From: Rikenellaceae bacterium | GTDB lineage: Bacteria; Bacteroidota; Bacteroidia; Bacteroidales; Rikenellaceae | Reading direction: 5' to 3' | Assembly: GCA_015059685.1 (NCBI GenBank) | Contig: SUZW01000011.1 | Location: 1-64,000, forward strand | Length of the DNA stretch: 64,000 bases | In this document: piece by piece, positions 48,977 through 58,638 of the stretch | Layout: each line of letters begins with the position of its first letter | How positions within the stretch are numbered: the first letter of the stretch is position 1 | Position numbers and translations under genes: made by a program | Notes under the pieces: generated by a model | What the model was told of the DNA's origin: nothing | The model's input: the letters and a program-made list of their open reading frames with translations, nothing else | Database searches by the model: none

Positions 48977-49561
48977 ATGAACGAGATAATTTTTGCAACC
49001 AACAACGCCCACAAATTGGGAGAGGTGCAGGCTCTGCTCGAAGGGGCTTTTACGCTGAAAACCCTGCGTGAGTGCGGCATCACCGAGGATATCCCCGAAA
49101 CTGCCGATACGCTCGAAGGTAACGCCTTGCAGAAGGCTCGCTATGTCTATGAGCGCACAGGAGCCAACTGCTTTGCCGATGATACGGGCTTGGAGGTCGA
49201 TGCTTTGGGTGGTGCTCCGGGTGTCCGCTCGGCTCGCTATGCGGGGGATGCACACGACTTCGATGCAAACAACGCTCTGCTGCTGAAAAACCTCGAGGGC
49301 GAGACCAACCGCTCGGCTCGCTTCCGCACCGTTATTGCGTTAATTCTCGGTGGCGTGGAGTATCTTTTCGAGGGCAAGGTCGAGGGCTCGATTATCGACC
49401 ACATGTCGGGCACGGAGGGGTTCGGATATGACCCGATGTTTGTACCCGAGGGTGATACACGCACCTTTGCCGAGATGTCGGCCGAGGAGAAGAATGCCAT
49501 CTCGCACCGAGGTCGTGCAGTGGCAAAACTTGTGGAGTTCCTACAAACGGAAAACGAATAA
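48977..49561 (+). CDS. rdgB: XTP/dITP diphosphatase (HAM1/RdgB)
   Basis: EIIFATNNAHKLGEVQALL; FADDTGLEVDALGGAPGVRSARYAG; GFGYDPMFVPEG. Confidence 0.95.
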   Translation: MNEIIFATNNAHKLGEVQALLEGAFTLKTLRECGITEDIPETADTLEGNALQKARYVYERTGANCFADDTGLEVDALGGAPGVRSARYAGDAHDFDANNALLLKNLEGETNRSARFRTVIALILGGVEYLFEGKVEGSIIDHMSGTEGFGYDPMFVPEGDTRTFAEMSAEEKNAISHRGRAVAKLVEFLQTENE

Positions 49562-49608
49562 ATAAAAAAGCTAATGGCTAATGGCCAAAGGCTAATGGCT
49601 TAAAAACT

Positions 49609-50211
49609 ATGGCAAACTACGAAAGAGAGGATAGATACAACCTCGAAAAGATTGAACAACTGAAATATCACTACCGTGAGGTGTTGCGCCTTCTCGGTGA
49701 GGATCCCGAGCGTGAGGGCTTAATCAAGACACCGGAGCGTGTAGCGAAGGCGTGGTCGTTCCTTACGAAGGGTTACGAGCAGGACCCGATAGCAATTTTG
49801 CAGTCGGCAATGTTCAAGGAGGAGTACAAGCAGATGGTGGTGGTCAAAGATATCGAGTTGTTCTCGGTATGCGAGCACCACATGCTCCCATTCGTGGGCA
49901 AGGCGCATGTAGCCTACATCCCGAACGGCACTATTACAGGTCTGTCAAAAATCGCCCGTGTTGTGGAGTGCTTCGCTCGTCGCCTACAGGTACAGGAGCG
50001 ATTGACCGTTCAAATTCGTGACTGCATACAGGAGGCACTGAACCCTATCGGTGTAGCGGTAGTTATCGAGGCTTCGCACATGTGTATGCAGATGCGTGGC
50101 GTGGAGAAGCAGGGCTCGAAGACCACGACTTCGGCATTTACGGGTATCTTCCTCTCGGATCATCGCACCCGCGAGGAGTTTATGTCGCTTATTTCGGCTA
50201 AATTACAGTAA
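49609..50211 (+). CDS. folE: GTP cyclohydrolase I
   Basis: [68 protein letters not shown]. Confidence 0.96.
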   Translation: MANYEREDRYNLEKIEQLKYHYREVLRLLGEDPEREGLIKTPERVAKAWSFLTKGYEQDPIAILQSAMFKEEYKQMVVVKDIELFSVCEHHMLPFVGKAHVAYIPNGTITGLSKIARVVECFARRLQVQERLTVQIRDCIQEALNPIGVAVVIEASHMCMQMRGVEKQGSKTTTSAFTGIFLSDHRTREEFMSLISAKLQ

Positions 50212-50240
50212 CATTTATAAACACTTAAACCAAACTGATT

Positions 50241-51242
50241 ATGAAAAAGTTTTTTACATTTATGGTTGCGGCATTGGCTATATGCGGTGTCGCTTGTACC
50301 CCTGAGAACAACAATGGGGGGGGGAACGAAGATGGTAATTTTACAATTGAAGTTACCGAAATTTCGGCAGAGAGTGCCTATGTAAGCGTTACATCGGCCA
50401 ACGACAAGACCTTCTACTTCGACATTGTCGAGAAGAGTGAGTTTGACGCATACACCGACAAGACAGAGTTTGCAAACGAGACCGTTTCAATGTTGTTGGA
50501 GCTATGCGAATATTACGGAATATCTTTTGCCGAAATTCTCTCGTTGAACAATGATAGCTTCTACTACGAAGATTTCTTTGAGCCAAGCACCGAGTATTAC
50601 GCCTTTGCATTCAATGTCGATGCCAACGGTGTTGTGTCGGGCGCTGTGGAGTATGTTGCCTTCAAGACCTTGGAGGGCAGCGGTAACACCGGCGGTAGCG
50701 AGAATGTTGTAGTTGATAATCTTGTATTTGCCAACTACGAGAACTTTGGCGACTGCTACGAGAGTGGTGCTGCAAACTGGTATATCCAGATGCAGGATTA
50801 CGACTACACAAACATTGTTGTTGTCGAGGTACAGACTGCATTGGATGCAACATCGCTTGTCGGCACATACCCAATTAGCAACACCTTCGAGGCGGGTAGC
50901 TCCGTGTATGGTTTCCTTAACGATTCTAGCTACCTATTTGGAACATATTGGGCTAGCATTGACGACTACAACTATATTGAAGATGTTATCCTTGCTGCTA
51001 CGGGTAGCGTAACCATTGCCGAGGCAACCGAGGGATATACCATCACAGTAGATATTGCTGACGAGAGTGGCCGAACAGCCAAGGCTACATACACTGGTGC
51101 CGTAGAGCCATTCCCTGATGAGACCACAGCAAGCCGCTACAGCACAGCCGTTAAGCTCAACAAGCGTCACGCCCTGAAGGTCGAGCCAAAGAGCAAGATT
51201 AAGCGAGGCGCAGCGCTGGTAAAGAAGATGGCTGCGAAATAG
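50241..51242 (+). CDS. Lipoprotein of unknown function with poly-G9 tract after the lipobox
   Basis: MVAALAICGVACTPENNNGGGNEDG; NNN-GGG encoded by AATGGGGGGGGGAAC. Confidence 0.7.
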   Translation: MKKFFTFMVAALAICGVACTPENNNGGGNEDGNFTIEVTEISAESAYVSVTSANDKTFYFDIVEKSEFDAYTDKTEFANETVSMLLELCEYYGISFAEILSLNNDSFYYEDFFEPSTEYYAFAFNVDANGVVSGAVEYVAFKTLEGSGNTGGSENVVVDNLVFANYENFGDCYESGAANWYIQMQDYDYTNIVVVEVQTALDATSLVGTYPISNTFEAGSSVYGFLNDSSYLFGTYWASIDDYNYIEDVILAATGSVTIAEATEGYTITVDIADESGRTAKATYTGAVEPFPDETTASRYSTAVKLNKRHALKVEPKSKIKRGAALVKKMAAK

Positions 51243-51261
51243 AGGAGAACTTACTACAAAT

Positions 51262-51298
51262 AAGAATGGTCGGCTGTGATAGCCGGCCATTCTTATTT
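51262..51298. terminator. Bidirectional terminator overlapping the lipid-kinase stop codon
   Basis: AAGAATGGTCGGCT-gtgat-AGCCGGCCATTCTT; stop codon TTA complement at 51293-51295. Confidence 0.8.
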
Positions 51299-52150
51299 GG
51301 TAAGTATTCGCAGATAGTCGTGCAAGCACTCCACAACCAACGGGAACGATGGCCCGGCCTGACCATCTATGTCGGTCGAGAGGTTGTGTTGCGAGGTTAT
51401 CTCGATGTGGGAGGCCTTGAAGTGTATCACATCGTGGGGCGACAAACCCATAAGGTACTCCACCATATTTGTGCAGGAGCGCAACATATTTCTATTGCGC
51501 AGCAATAGACAATCGAACACCCCGTCGTGCAGGTCGGAGTGGCGGGTAAGCGGGAAGCCACCTGCTGTTAAACCGTTGAAGACCAACGACATCAACACCT
51601 CACAATCGAACTCCTCGTTCTCGGTCTTAATGTGCAGCTTCGTGCGTGGAGGCTCACGCAACTCCTTCAGCCCCTCGTGGATATATGCCAACGGACCAAA
51701 GCGGTGCTTCAGGTTGTCGGGCGTGTGTTGCGAGGTTGTGGTAAAGAGTCCGAAGCTCAAGATATTGACAAAGTATCTGTCGTTTACCCTGCCGCAGTCG
51801 AAGCGAAGCTCCGAGCCATCCACAATCTGTCGTGCCGCCTCCTCTACCCTACGGCTCATACCTACGGCTCGGGCGAAGTCGTTTGCCGTACCCGCAGGAA
51901 TTATGCCTATGGCGAGGTTGCGCCCACTCGTTGCCATAGCATTTACGACATAGTTGAGTGTACCATCGCCACCCGCAACAACCACCGTGTCGATATCGTC
52001 GTGACCATCGAAGGGGTTGCGCCCGAAGCAAATCTCCTCGGCTGCGACCTCGGCACCACGGCTGCTCAATATGGCGCAAATCTGCTCCTTGTGACGAAGG
52101 ATATCGCCACGCCCCGAGTTGCCGTTATACAGAAATAGCACACGCTGCAT
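51293..52150 (-). CDS. Diacylglycerol/lipid kinase, YegS/DgkB-like
   Basis: VVVAGGDGTLNYVVNAM; GIIPAGTANDFARAVGM. Confidence 0.88.
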   Translation of the reverse strand: MQRVLFLYNGNSGRGDILRHKEQICAILSSRGAEVAAEEICFGRNPFDGHDDIDTVVVAGGDGTLNYVVNAMATSGRNLAIGIIPAGTANDFARAVGMSRRVEEAARQIVDGSELRFDCGRVNDRYFVNILSFGLFTTTSQHTPDNLKHRFGPLAYIHEGLKELREPPRTKLHIKTENEEFDCEVLMSLVFNGLTAGGFPLTRHSDLHDGVFDCLLLRNRNMLRSCTNMVEYLMGLSPHDVIHFKASHIEITSQHNLSTDIDGQAGPSFPLVVECLHDYLRILTK

Positions 52151-52412
52151 ATCAAACAGTTTCGTTTTCTGCAACAAATGTACACTTTTTTCTCCAAGAA
52201 AGCAAAAAGCTCTCGGCTCCGACCTCAAGCAAAGTGCCCTTTTCGGAGGCAATTTACTGATTTTTACCACTTTTTAGACAAAAATTATCTGTTAACAATT
52301 GCCAATTGTCAATTTATTTGTATCTTTGCACCGCTTTGGCGTGATTTGTAGTAAGGCGAATGCGCACAAAGTGTTAAATGATTAAATAACTTAATTTTAA
52401 TTTTTTACTATT

Positions 52413-52685
52413 ATGGCTTATTTAACAGCAGAGAAAAAGCAAGAGCTTTTCGGTCAGTACGGCAAGTCTAACACCGATACAGGTTCTCCAGAGAGCCAGA
52501 TCGCGTTGTTCTCGTACCGTATCAGCCACCTTACAGAGCACCTCAAGAGCAACCGTCACGACTTCGGCACACAGCGTGCGATGTTGAAGATGATCGGTAA
52601 GCGCCGTCAGTTGCTCGAGTACTTGAAGGAGGTAGATATCGAGCGTTACCGTGCTATCGTTAAGGCTTTGAACCTCCGTAAGTAA
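52413..52685 (+). CDS. rpsO: 30S ribosomal protein S15
   Basis: TGSPESQIALFSYRISHLTEHLKSNRHDFGTQRAMLKMIGKRRQLLEYLK. Confidence 0.96.
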   Translation: MAYLTAEKKQELFGQYGKSNTDTGSPESQIALFSYRISHLTEHLKSNRHDFGTQRAMLKMIGKRRQLLEYLKEVDIERYRAIVKALNLRK

Positions 52686-52700
52686 GAGGTCACAGAATGG

Positions 52701-52740
52701 GGCAACTCGTTTTTTTGAAGGAGTTGCCTTCATTTTGTTT
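52701..52740 (+). terminator. Hairpin downstream of rpsO
   Basis: GGCAACTC...GAGTTGCC TTCATTTTGTTTTTT. Confidence 0.6.
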
Positions 52741-52794
52741 TTTAGTCAGATGTTGATGAGAGAAAAAGAGAAATTTATTTTTTTGACGATTTAG

Positions 52795-55035
52795 ATGATT
52801 ATGGAAGAAAAGAAGTTGTACAATGCTGTACAGAAGTTTATCCCGCTCGAAGGTGGTCGTGAGATTATGATCGAGACCGGCAAGTTGGCCAAGCAGGCCG
52901 ATGGTTCGGTTGTAGTAAAGCAGGGCAACACAATGTTGCTCGCTACGGTTGTGGCTGCCAAAGATGCAAAGGAGGGTACCGACTTTATGCCTTTGCAGGT
53001 CGAGTACAAAGAGAAGTTTGCTGCCGTAGGTCGCATTCCCGGTGGTTTCATGAAGCGTGAGGGCAAAGCGAGCGACAACGAGGTCCTCGTGGCTCGTCTT
53101 ATCGACCGTGCGCTCCGCCCATTGTTCCCTGATGACTACCACGCAGAGGTCTATGTTACCGTAAACCTTATCTCGGCAGACAAAGATATTCAGGCCGATG
53201 CCTTGGCAGGTTTGGCTGCTTCGGCTGCACTTGCCGTGTCGGATATCCCATTCGGAGGTCCTATCTCGGAGGTGCGTGTAGCACGAATCAACGGAGAGTA
53301 TTGTATCAACCCTACATTCTCGCAGATGAAGGATGTAGATCTCGATATTATGGTCGGTGGTACTATCGACAACATCTTGATGGTCGAGGGTGAGATGAAG
53401 GAGGTTAGCGAGGAGGTTATGCTCGGCGCTATCAAGTACGCTCACGAGGCTATCAAGCAACACTGCGCTGTTCAGATTGAGTTGATGAAGGAGCTCGGCA
53501 AAGATGTTAAGCGTGAGTACTGCCACGAGACCAACGACGAGGAGTTGCGCCAGACAATTATCTCGGAGCTCTACGACAAGGCATACGCTATCGCTACAAG
53601 CGGTACAATGAAGCACGAGCGCTCGGATGCATTCGATGCTTTGGAGGCAGAGTTCGCTTCACGCTATACCGAGGAGGAGTTGGAGGAGAAGGCTCCGCTT
53701 ATCCACAAGTACTTCCACGACGATGTACAGAAGAAGGCAATGCGCAATATGATCCTCGACGAGGGCAAGCGTCTTGATGGTCGTCGCACCGACGAGATAC
53801 GCCCAATCTGGTGCGAGGTTGATTACCTCCCATGCGCACACGGCTCGGCAATCTTCACCCGTGGTGAGACCCAGTCGCTCTCGACCGTAACACTCGGCAC
53901 AAAGCTCGACGAGAAGATGCACGACGAGGTGCTTGTTCAGGGTTCGGAGCAGTTTGTACTCCACTACAACTTCCCTCCATTCTCGACAGGTGAGGCGAAG
54001 GCATCTCGTGGCGTGAGCCGTCGTGAGATTGGCCACGGCCACCTCGCATGGCGTGCGTTGAAGCCTATGGTACCACTCGGTGAGGATAACCCATACGCAG
54101 TGCGTGTAGTATCGGACATCCTCGAGTCGAACGGTTCGTCGTCTATGGCTACCGTTTGCGCAGGCTGTATGGCGTTGATGGATGCAGGTGTGAAGTTGAA
54201 GAAGCCAGTATCGGGTATCGCAATGGGCCTTATCTCGGATTCGGCAACAGGCCGTTGGGCTGTATTGTCGGATATCTTGGGCGATGAGGACCACTTGGGC
54301 GATATGGACTTCAAGGTTACGGGTACCCGTGACGGTATCACCGCAACACAGATGGATATCAAGGTCGATGGTCTTTCGTACGAGGTTTTGGCAGCCGCTT
54401 TGGAGCAGGCTCGTGTAGGTCGTCTGCACATCCTCGACAAGATTACCGAGACTATCGCAGAGCCTCGTGAGGACTTCAAGCCATTCGTACCTCGCATCGA
54501 GCAGATTGTTATCGACAAGGAGTTCATCGGTGCCGTTATCGGTCCTGGTGGCAAGGTTATTCAGGATATTCAGAAGACTACAGGCACAACCATCACCATC
54601 ACCGAGACCGAGACTTCGGGATTGGTTGATGTATTCGGTGTAGATAAGGCCTCGATTGACGCAGCTATGGCCCGCATCAAGGGCATCGTAGCCGTACCGG
54701 AGGTTGGCGAGGAGTACCACGGCACAATCAAGTCGATTGTAGATTTCGGTGCTTTCGTTGAGATTTTGCCTGGCAAGGAGGCGTTGCTCCACATCTCGGA
54801 GATTGACTACAAGCGCTTCGAGACTATGGAGGAGACCGGCTTGAAGGAGGGCGATGAGATTGATGTTAAGTTGATTGGCATCGACCAGAAGACCAACAAG
54901 TTGCGTCTTTCGCACAAGGCACTTCTTCCTAAACCGGAGGGTTGGGTAGAGCCTGAGCGTAAGCCACGCGCACCACGAGGTGACCGTCAGGAGCGTGGCG
55001 ACCGTCGCCCACGCCGTGACCACCACAAGGAGTAA
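52795..55035 (+). CDS. pnp: Polyribonucleotide nucleotidyltransferase
   Basis: [43 protein letters not shown] (KH); C-terminal S1 domain. Confidence 0.96.
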   Translation: MIMEEKKLYNAVQKFIPLEGGREIMIETGKLAKQADGSVVVKQGNTMLLATVVAAKDAKEGTDFMPLQVEYKEKFAAVGRIPGGFMKREGKASDNEVLVARLIDRALRPLFPDDYHAEVYVTVNLISADKDIQADALAGLAASAALAVSDIPFGGPISEVRVARINGEYCINPTFSQMKDVDLDIMVGGTIDNILMVEGEMKEVSEEVMLGAIKYAHEAIKQHCAVQIELMKELGKDVKREYCHETNDEELRQTIISELYDKAYAIATSGTMKHERSDAFDALEAEFASRYTEEELEEKAPLIHKYFHDDVQKKAMRNMILDEGKRLDGRRTDEIRPIWCEVDYLPCAHGSAIFTRGETQSLSTVTLGTKLDEKMHDEVLVQGSEQFVLHYNFPPFSTGEAKASRGVSRREIGHGHLAWRALKPMVPLGEDNPYAVRVVSDILESNGSSSMATVCAGCMALMDAGVKLKKPVSGIAMGLISDSATGRWAVLSDILGDEDHLGDMDFKVTGTRDGITATQMDIKVDGLSYEVLAAALEQARVGRLHILDKITETIAEPREDFKPFVPRIEQIVIDKEFIGAVIGPGGKVIQDIQKTTGTTITITETETSGLVDVFGVDKASIDAAMARIKGIVAVPEVGEEYHGTIKSIVDFGAFVEILPGKEALLHISEIDYKRFETMEETGLKEGDEIDVKLIGIDQKTNKLRLSHKALLPKPEGWVEPERKPRAPRGDRQERGDRRPRRDHHKE

Positions 55036-55072
55036 TCGCTCGATTTACATAGGCTTTTAGCCATTAGCTTTT

Positions 55073-55107
55073 CGCCCTCCGCAGAGAAAGCCTGCGGAGG
55101 GCTTTTT
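55073..55107 (+). terminator. Intrinsic terminator of pnp
   Basis: GCCCTCCGCA...TGCGGAGGGC TTTTTT. Confidence 0.9.
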
Positions 55108-55264
55108 TAGGCGTTTGACCGACAAATTTTTGCAAATTCGAAAGAAAATTATTGTTTTCTCAAAAAAATATATATCTTTGTAGCTGAATAGGTATACACC
55201 TATTCGAACACTGGATAGATAATACAGAAACAACAATTTTTTAACTTTTTAATTTCAAAACATT

Positions 55265-56968
55265 ATGAAAAATCTTTTTAAGATGACATTGGTACTTGTT
55301 GCTGTGGCTTTGACAGCGACAGGTTGCGACTGTTTCAAGAAGATGGCCAAGAACCCAAAGGCTATCGCTGTAACTTGTACTCCTGATGTCCTCACACTCA
55401 ACAATGGCAAAATCGTTGCCGATGTTGCTGCCGAGGTTCCAGCGAAGTACTTCAACAAGACCGCTTCGTTGCGTGTTACTCCAGCCCTCGTATATGCAGG
55501 TGGCGTAACAAAGGGTAACACTCTCTTGCTCCAGGGCGAGAAGGTTGCCGACAACGGTATGCTCGTTAAGAATGGCGAGACACTCAGCATCAAGCGTCAG
55601 GTAGAGTTCGCTTACAAGCCAGAGATGCAGCTTTGCGAGCTCGTACTCCTCGTTGAGGTTAAGTGCAAGAGCGGCAAGTGCAAGGAGTTCACTTTAGTAA
55701 ATGCTAACACAGGTGCTGTTTTGGCAGGCAAGACCGTTGAGGGTATCGACGCTGCTGCAGCAAAGGAGAACGGTTTGGTTATTGCAAAGGGTGTAAATAC
55801 TTTGCAGGCAGAGATCAACCTCGCAGAGGCTATGCAGGAGGCTGCAAACAACTACAAGCGTGTTACTACCGTTGTAACAAAGGCCGACATCGTTTACAAA
55901 ATCAACTCGTCGCGCGTTGCGAAGAAGGCTGTTGCTACCGAGGAGTTGAAGTCGTTGAAGGCAGGTGTTGAGGCCAACAAGGCAAACGAGCGCATCGCAC
56001 AGTCGCTCTATGTTAACGGTTACGCTTCGCCAGATGGTCCTGAGAAGTTCAACGACAAGTTGTCGGAGAAGCGTTCGAAGACCGGTTTGAAGGCCGTTGA
56101 GAAGCTCTTGGCTGACGCTGGTTTGAACATCGACGCTGCTGCTTATGGTGAGGACTGGGAAGGCTTCCAGGAGGCTGTTGCCGCTTCGAACATCGAGGAT
56201 AAGGATCTTATTCTCCAGGTTTTGAAGATGTACTCGTCGAGCGCAGAGCGTGAGAAGGAGATTAAGAATATGTCGTCGGTATTCAAGTCGCTCAAGACTG
56301 ATGTGTTGCCACAGCTTCGTCGTGCACAGGTTGTGAACAGCGCAGATGTAACAGGCTGGAGCGATGAGGAGATGGTTGCATTCATCAAGAATGGCCAGAT
56401 CGGCACTTTGAAGCTCGAGGAGTTGCTCCACATCGCATCGGTTTGCGACGAGGTAGCAGAGGTAGCTTTGCTTGAGGCTACAAAGTCGGGCGACGCTCGT
56501 GCTTGGAACAACCTCGCAGTTTACTACGCAAAGGTTGGCAACAACGCCAAGGCTGTTGAGTGCTTGAACAAGGCTGACAAGAGCGTTGCTTCGGAGTTGA
56601 ACAACAACTACGCATTGCTCTACGCTGCCGAGGGCGACACCGCAAAGGCTGAGAGCTACGCTGCAAACGCATCTGCCGAGACTAAGGCTTTGGTTGCTGC
56701 TTACAAGGGCGACTACGCTACTGCATCGCAGACTTTGAAGTCGGGTTACAACGCTGCTGTTGTAAACTTGCAGAATGGCAACCTCGCAGCTGCAAAGCAG
56801 TGCATCGCAAGCGATATGTCGGCAAAGGCTGACTACCTGCGTGCTGTTATCGCTTGCAAAGAGGGCGATGTAAATGGCGCAAAGGCACAGCTCAACAGCG
56901 CAGTATCGAAGGATGCTTCGCTCAAGGAGAAGGCTGCAAACGATATCAACCTCGCTGCTTTGAAGTAG
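55265..56968 (+). CDS. Lipoprotein with OmpA-like and TPR-like segments
   Basis: LTATGCDCFKK lipobox; LYVNGYASPDGPEKFNDKLSEKRSKTGLKAVEKLL; NNLAVYYAKVGNNAKAVECLNKADK. Confidence 0.7.
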   Translation: MKNLFKMTLVLVAVALTATGCDCFKKMAKNPKAIAVTCTPDVLTLNNGKIVADVAAEVPAKYFNKTASLRVTPALVYAGGVTKGNTLLLQGEKVADNGMLVKNGETLSIKRQVEFAYKPEMQLCELVLLVEVKCKSGKCKEFTLVNANTGAVLAGKTVEGIDAAAAKENGLVIAKGVNTLQAEINLAEAMQEAANNYKRVTTVVTKADIVYKINSSRVAKKAVATEELKSLKAGVEANKANERIAQSLYVNGYASPDGPEKFNDKLSEKRSKTGLKAVEKLLADAGLNIDAAAYGEDWEGFQEAVAASNIEDKDLILQVLKMYSSSAEREKEIKNMSSVFKSLKTDVLPQLRRAQVVNSADVTGWSDEEMVAFIKNGQIGTLKLEELLHIASVCDEVAEVALLEATKSGDARAWNNLAVYYAKVGNNAKAVECLNKADKSVASELNNNYALLYAAEGDTAKAESYAANASAETKALVAAYKGDYATASQTLKSGYNAAVVNLQNGNLAAAKQCIASDMSAKADYLRAVIACKEGDVNGAKAQLNSAVSKDASLKEKAANDINLAALK

Positions 56969-56991
56969 TAGAAGAGGCGATATAAATAGAT

Positions 56992-57019
56992 TAGCCCACC
57001 TCGCAATCGAGGTGGGCTA
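56992..57019. terminator. Hairpin terminator between convergent genes
   Basis: TAGCCCACCTCG-caat-CGAGGTGGGCTA. Confidence 0.75.
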
Positions 57020-57070
57020 ATTGTTTGTAGTAGCAAGTGAGGGTCTCACCCCTCGGACTTTACGACTTGA

Positions 57071-57634
57071 CTACTTCTTGTTAAAGGCGTTCATCGTGCG
57101 CTCCAGACCTACCGAGATATAGGATAGAATTGCATCGCTAAAGAGCTTAAGACGCTCGGGCATCTTCTCTCGCTCCTCGGCACTCCACTCGCCCAGCACA
57201 TAATCGACCTGATGTCCTCTTGCGAAGTCGCCACCAATACCGAAGCGCATACGGGCATAATCCTCATTGCCGAGTAGCTCCGAGATATTTTTGAGCCCAT
57301 TGTGGCCTCCGGCACTGCCCTTCTTTCGCATACGCAGCTCACCAAATGGCAGGGCTATATCATCGACCACGACGAGGAGCTGCGACTGCTCGACCTTCAA
57401 CTCCGAGAGCCAATAGCGCACCGCCTTGCCCGAGAGGTTCATATAGGTCGAAGGCTTCAAGAGGGTGACGATATGTCCACGATGACGGAACTCCGCCACG
57501 GCACCATAACGCCCCGAAACAAAAGAGGTGCCGACCTCGGCAGCAAGCCGGTCCAGCACCTTGAAACCTATGTTGTGGCGAGTCTCGGCATACTCTGCAC
57601 CGATATTACCCAATCCGACAACAAGATATTTCAT
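57071..57634 (-). CDS. pth: Aminoacyl-tRNA hydrolase
   Basis: MKYLVVGLGNIGAEYAETRHNIGFKVLD; LKPSTYMNLSGKAV; KGSAGGHNGLKNI. Confidence 0.95.
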   Translation of the reverse strand: MKYLVVGLGNIGAEYAETRHNIGFKVLDRLAAEVGTSFVSGRYGAVAEFRHRGHIVTLLKPSTYMNLSGKAVRYWLSELKVEQSQLLVVVDDIALPFGELRMRKKGSAGGHNGLKNISELLGNEDYARMRFGIGGDFARGHQVDYVLGEWSAEEREKMPERLKLFSDAILSYISVGLERTMNAFNKK

Positions 57635-57649
57635 ACCTCTCTGCTACGA

Positions 57650-58219
57650 TTAAGCATTTGCCTGTGCGCCACGCGAAGCACGAGTTACGCGGACAGCGCA
57701 GACAGCCTGAGTTGCAGGCGAAAGGAACTGAATACCCTCGAACGAAAGGTCGCCAACGAAGATGGTCTGACCAACCTTCAAAGGAGTAACATCTACAACC
57801 AACTCATCTGGCAAGTTCTCAACAAGACCACTTACGACCAACTTACGAGCCGAAAGAGCCAACTTACCACCGATCTTCACACCCTCGGCATTACCGGTGA
57901 GGCGTACAGGAAGAGCGATAGCTACAGGCTTGCCCTCAACAACACGGTAGAAATCGATGTGAAGCACCTGCTCACGAATTGGGTGGAACTGCACCTCACG
58001 CATAACAGCCTTCTCAATCTTACCACCAAAATCCAACTCTACGATGAACGATGCAGGGGTGTAGATAAGCGCACGAAGCTCCTTCTCACAAACCAAGAAT
58101 GTAACATTCTCACCCTCACCATAGAGGTTGCAAGGTACCAAGCCCTCGCGACGAGCTGCCTTGGCAGCCTTCTTGCCGAACTCCGAACGAACCTCGGCTT
58201 TAAGTGTTAAAGTTTTCAT
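57650..58219 (-). CDS. rplY: 50S ribosomal protein L25 / general stress protein Ctc
   Basis: LKAEVRSEFGKKAAKAARREGLVPCNLYG; HIDFYRVVEGKPV. Confidence 0.93.
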   Translation of the reverse strand: MKTLTLKAEVRSEFGKKAAKAARREGLVPCNLYGEGENVTFLVCEKELRALIYTPASFIVELDFGGKIEKAVMREVQFHPIREQVLHIDFYRVVEGKPVAIALPVRLTGNAEGVKIGGKLALSARKLVVSGLVENLPDELVVDVTPLKVGQTIFVGDLSFEGIQFLSPATQAVCAVRVTRASRGAQANA

Positions 58220-58428
58220 AAAGTTTTAATTATTAAAGTATTACCTTCAACGGCACTCAGCATTTACCCGTAGTAAACACCCCATAACCGTCTGATTTGG
58301 GTGCAAAGATAAGAAAAATTTAGTAATTAAAAATCAAAACTTAAAAATTGTTTGATAAATAAGTAGTTATGATATTGCGATACCCACAAAAATTGGCTTT
58401 TAGACAGATGAGAGCAAGGCATCTACTC

Positions 58429-58638
58429 AAAAAAGGGTGTTTTGAGCGAGGAAATTTTACGATAAACAAGGAAGCGAGCCCGCAACCGACGCAGCGGAGC
58501 GAGAGCAGAGGGAGCCTGCTCACTTTGCCGAGTCGCAAGGAGGAAAAGCCTGCTTAGCAGGATTAACATACTTGTCGTATGTGAGGAACTCGCTTACCAA
58601 AGTGCAGCGTAAAATTTACCGCTCAAAATGCCCTTTTT
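58429..58638. repeat. Inverted-repeat hairpin element (copy with different interior), abutting PiT stop codon
   Basis: Arms AAAAAGGGtgTTTTGAGCGaggAAATTTTACG / CGTAAAATTTacCGCTCAAAAtgCCCTTTTT; interior hairpins CCTGCTTAGCAGG and ACATACTTGTCGTATGT. Confidence 0.7.

Noticed and set aside
53659-55026. 455-aa ORF antisense to pnp
   Set aside because: Shadow ORF opposite pnp; no recognisable domain.
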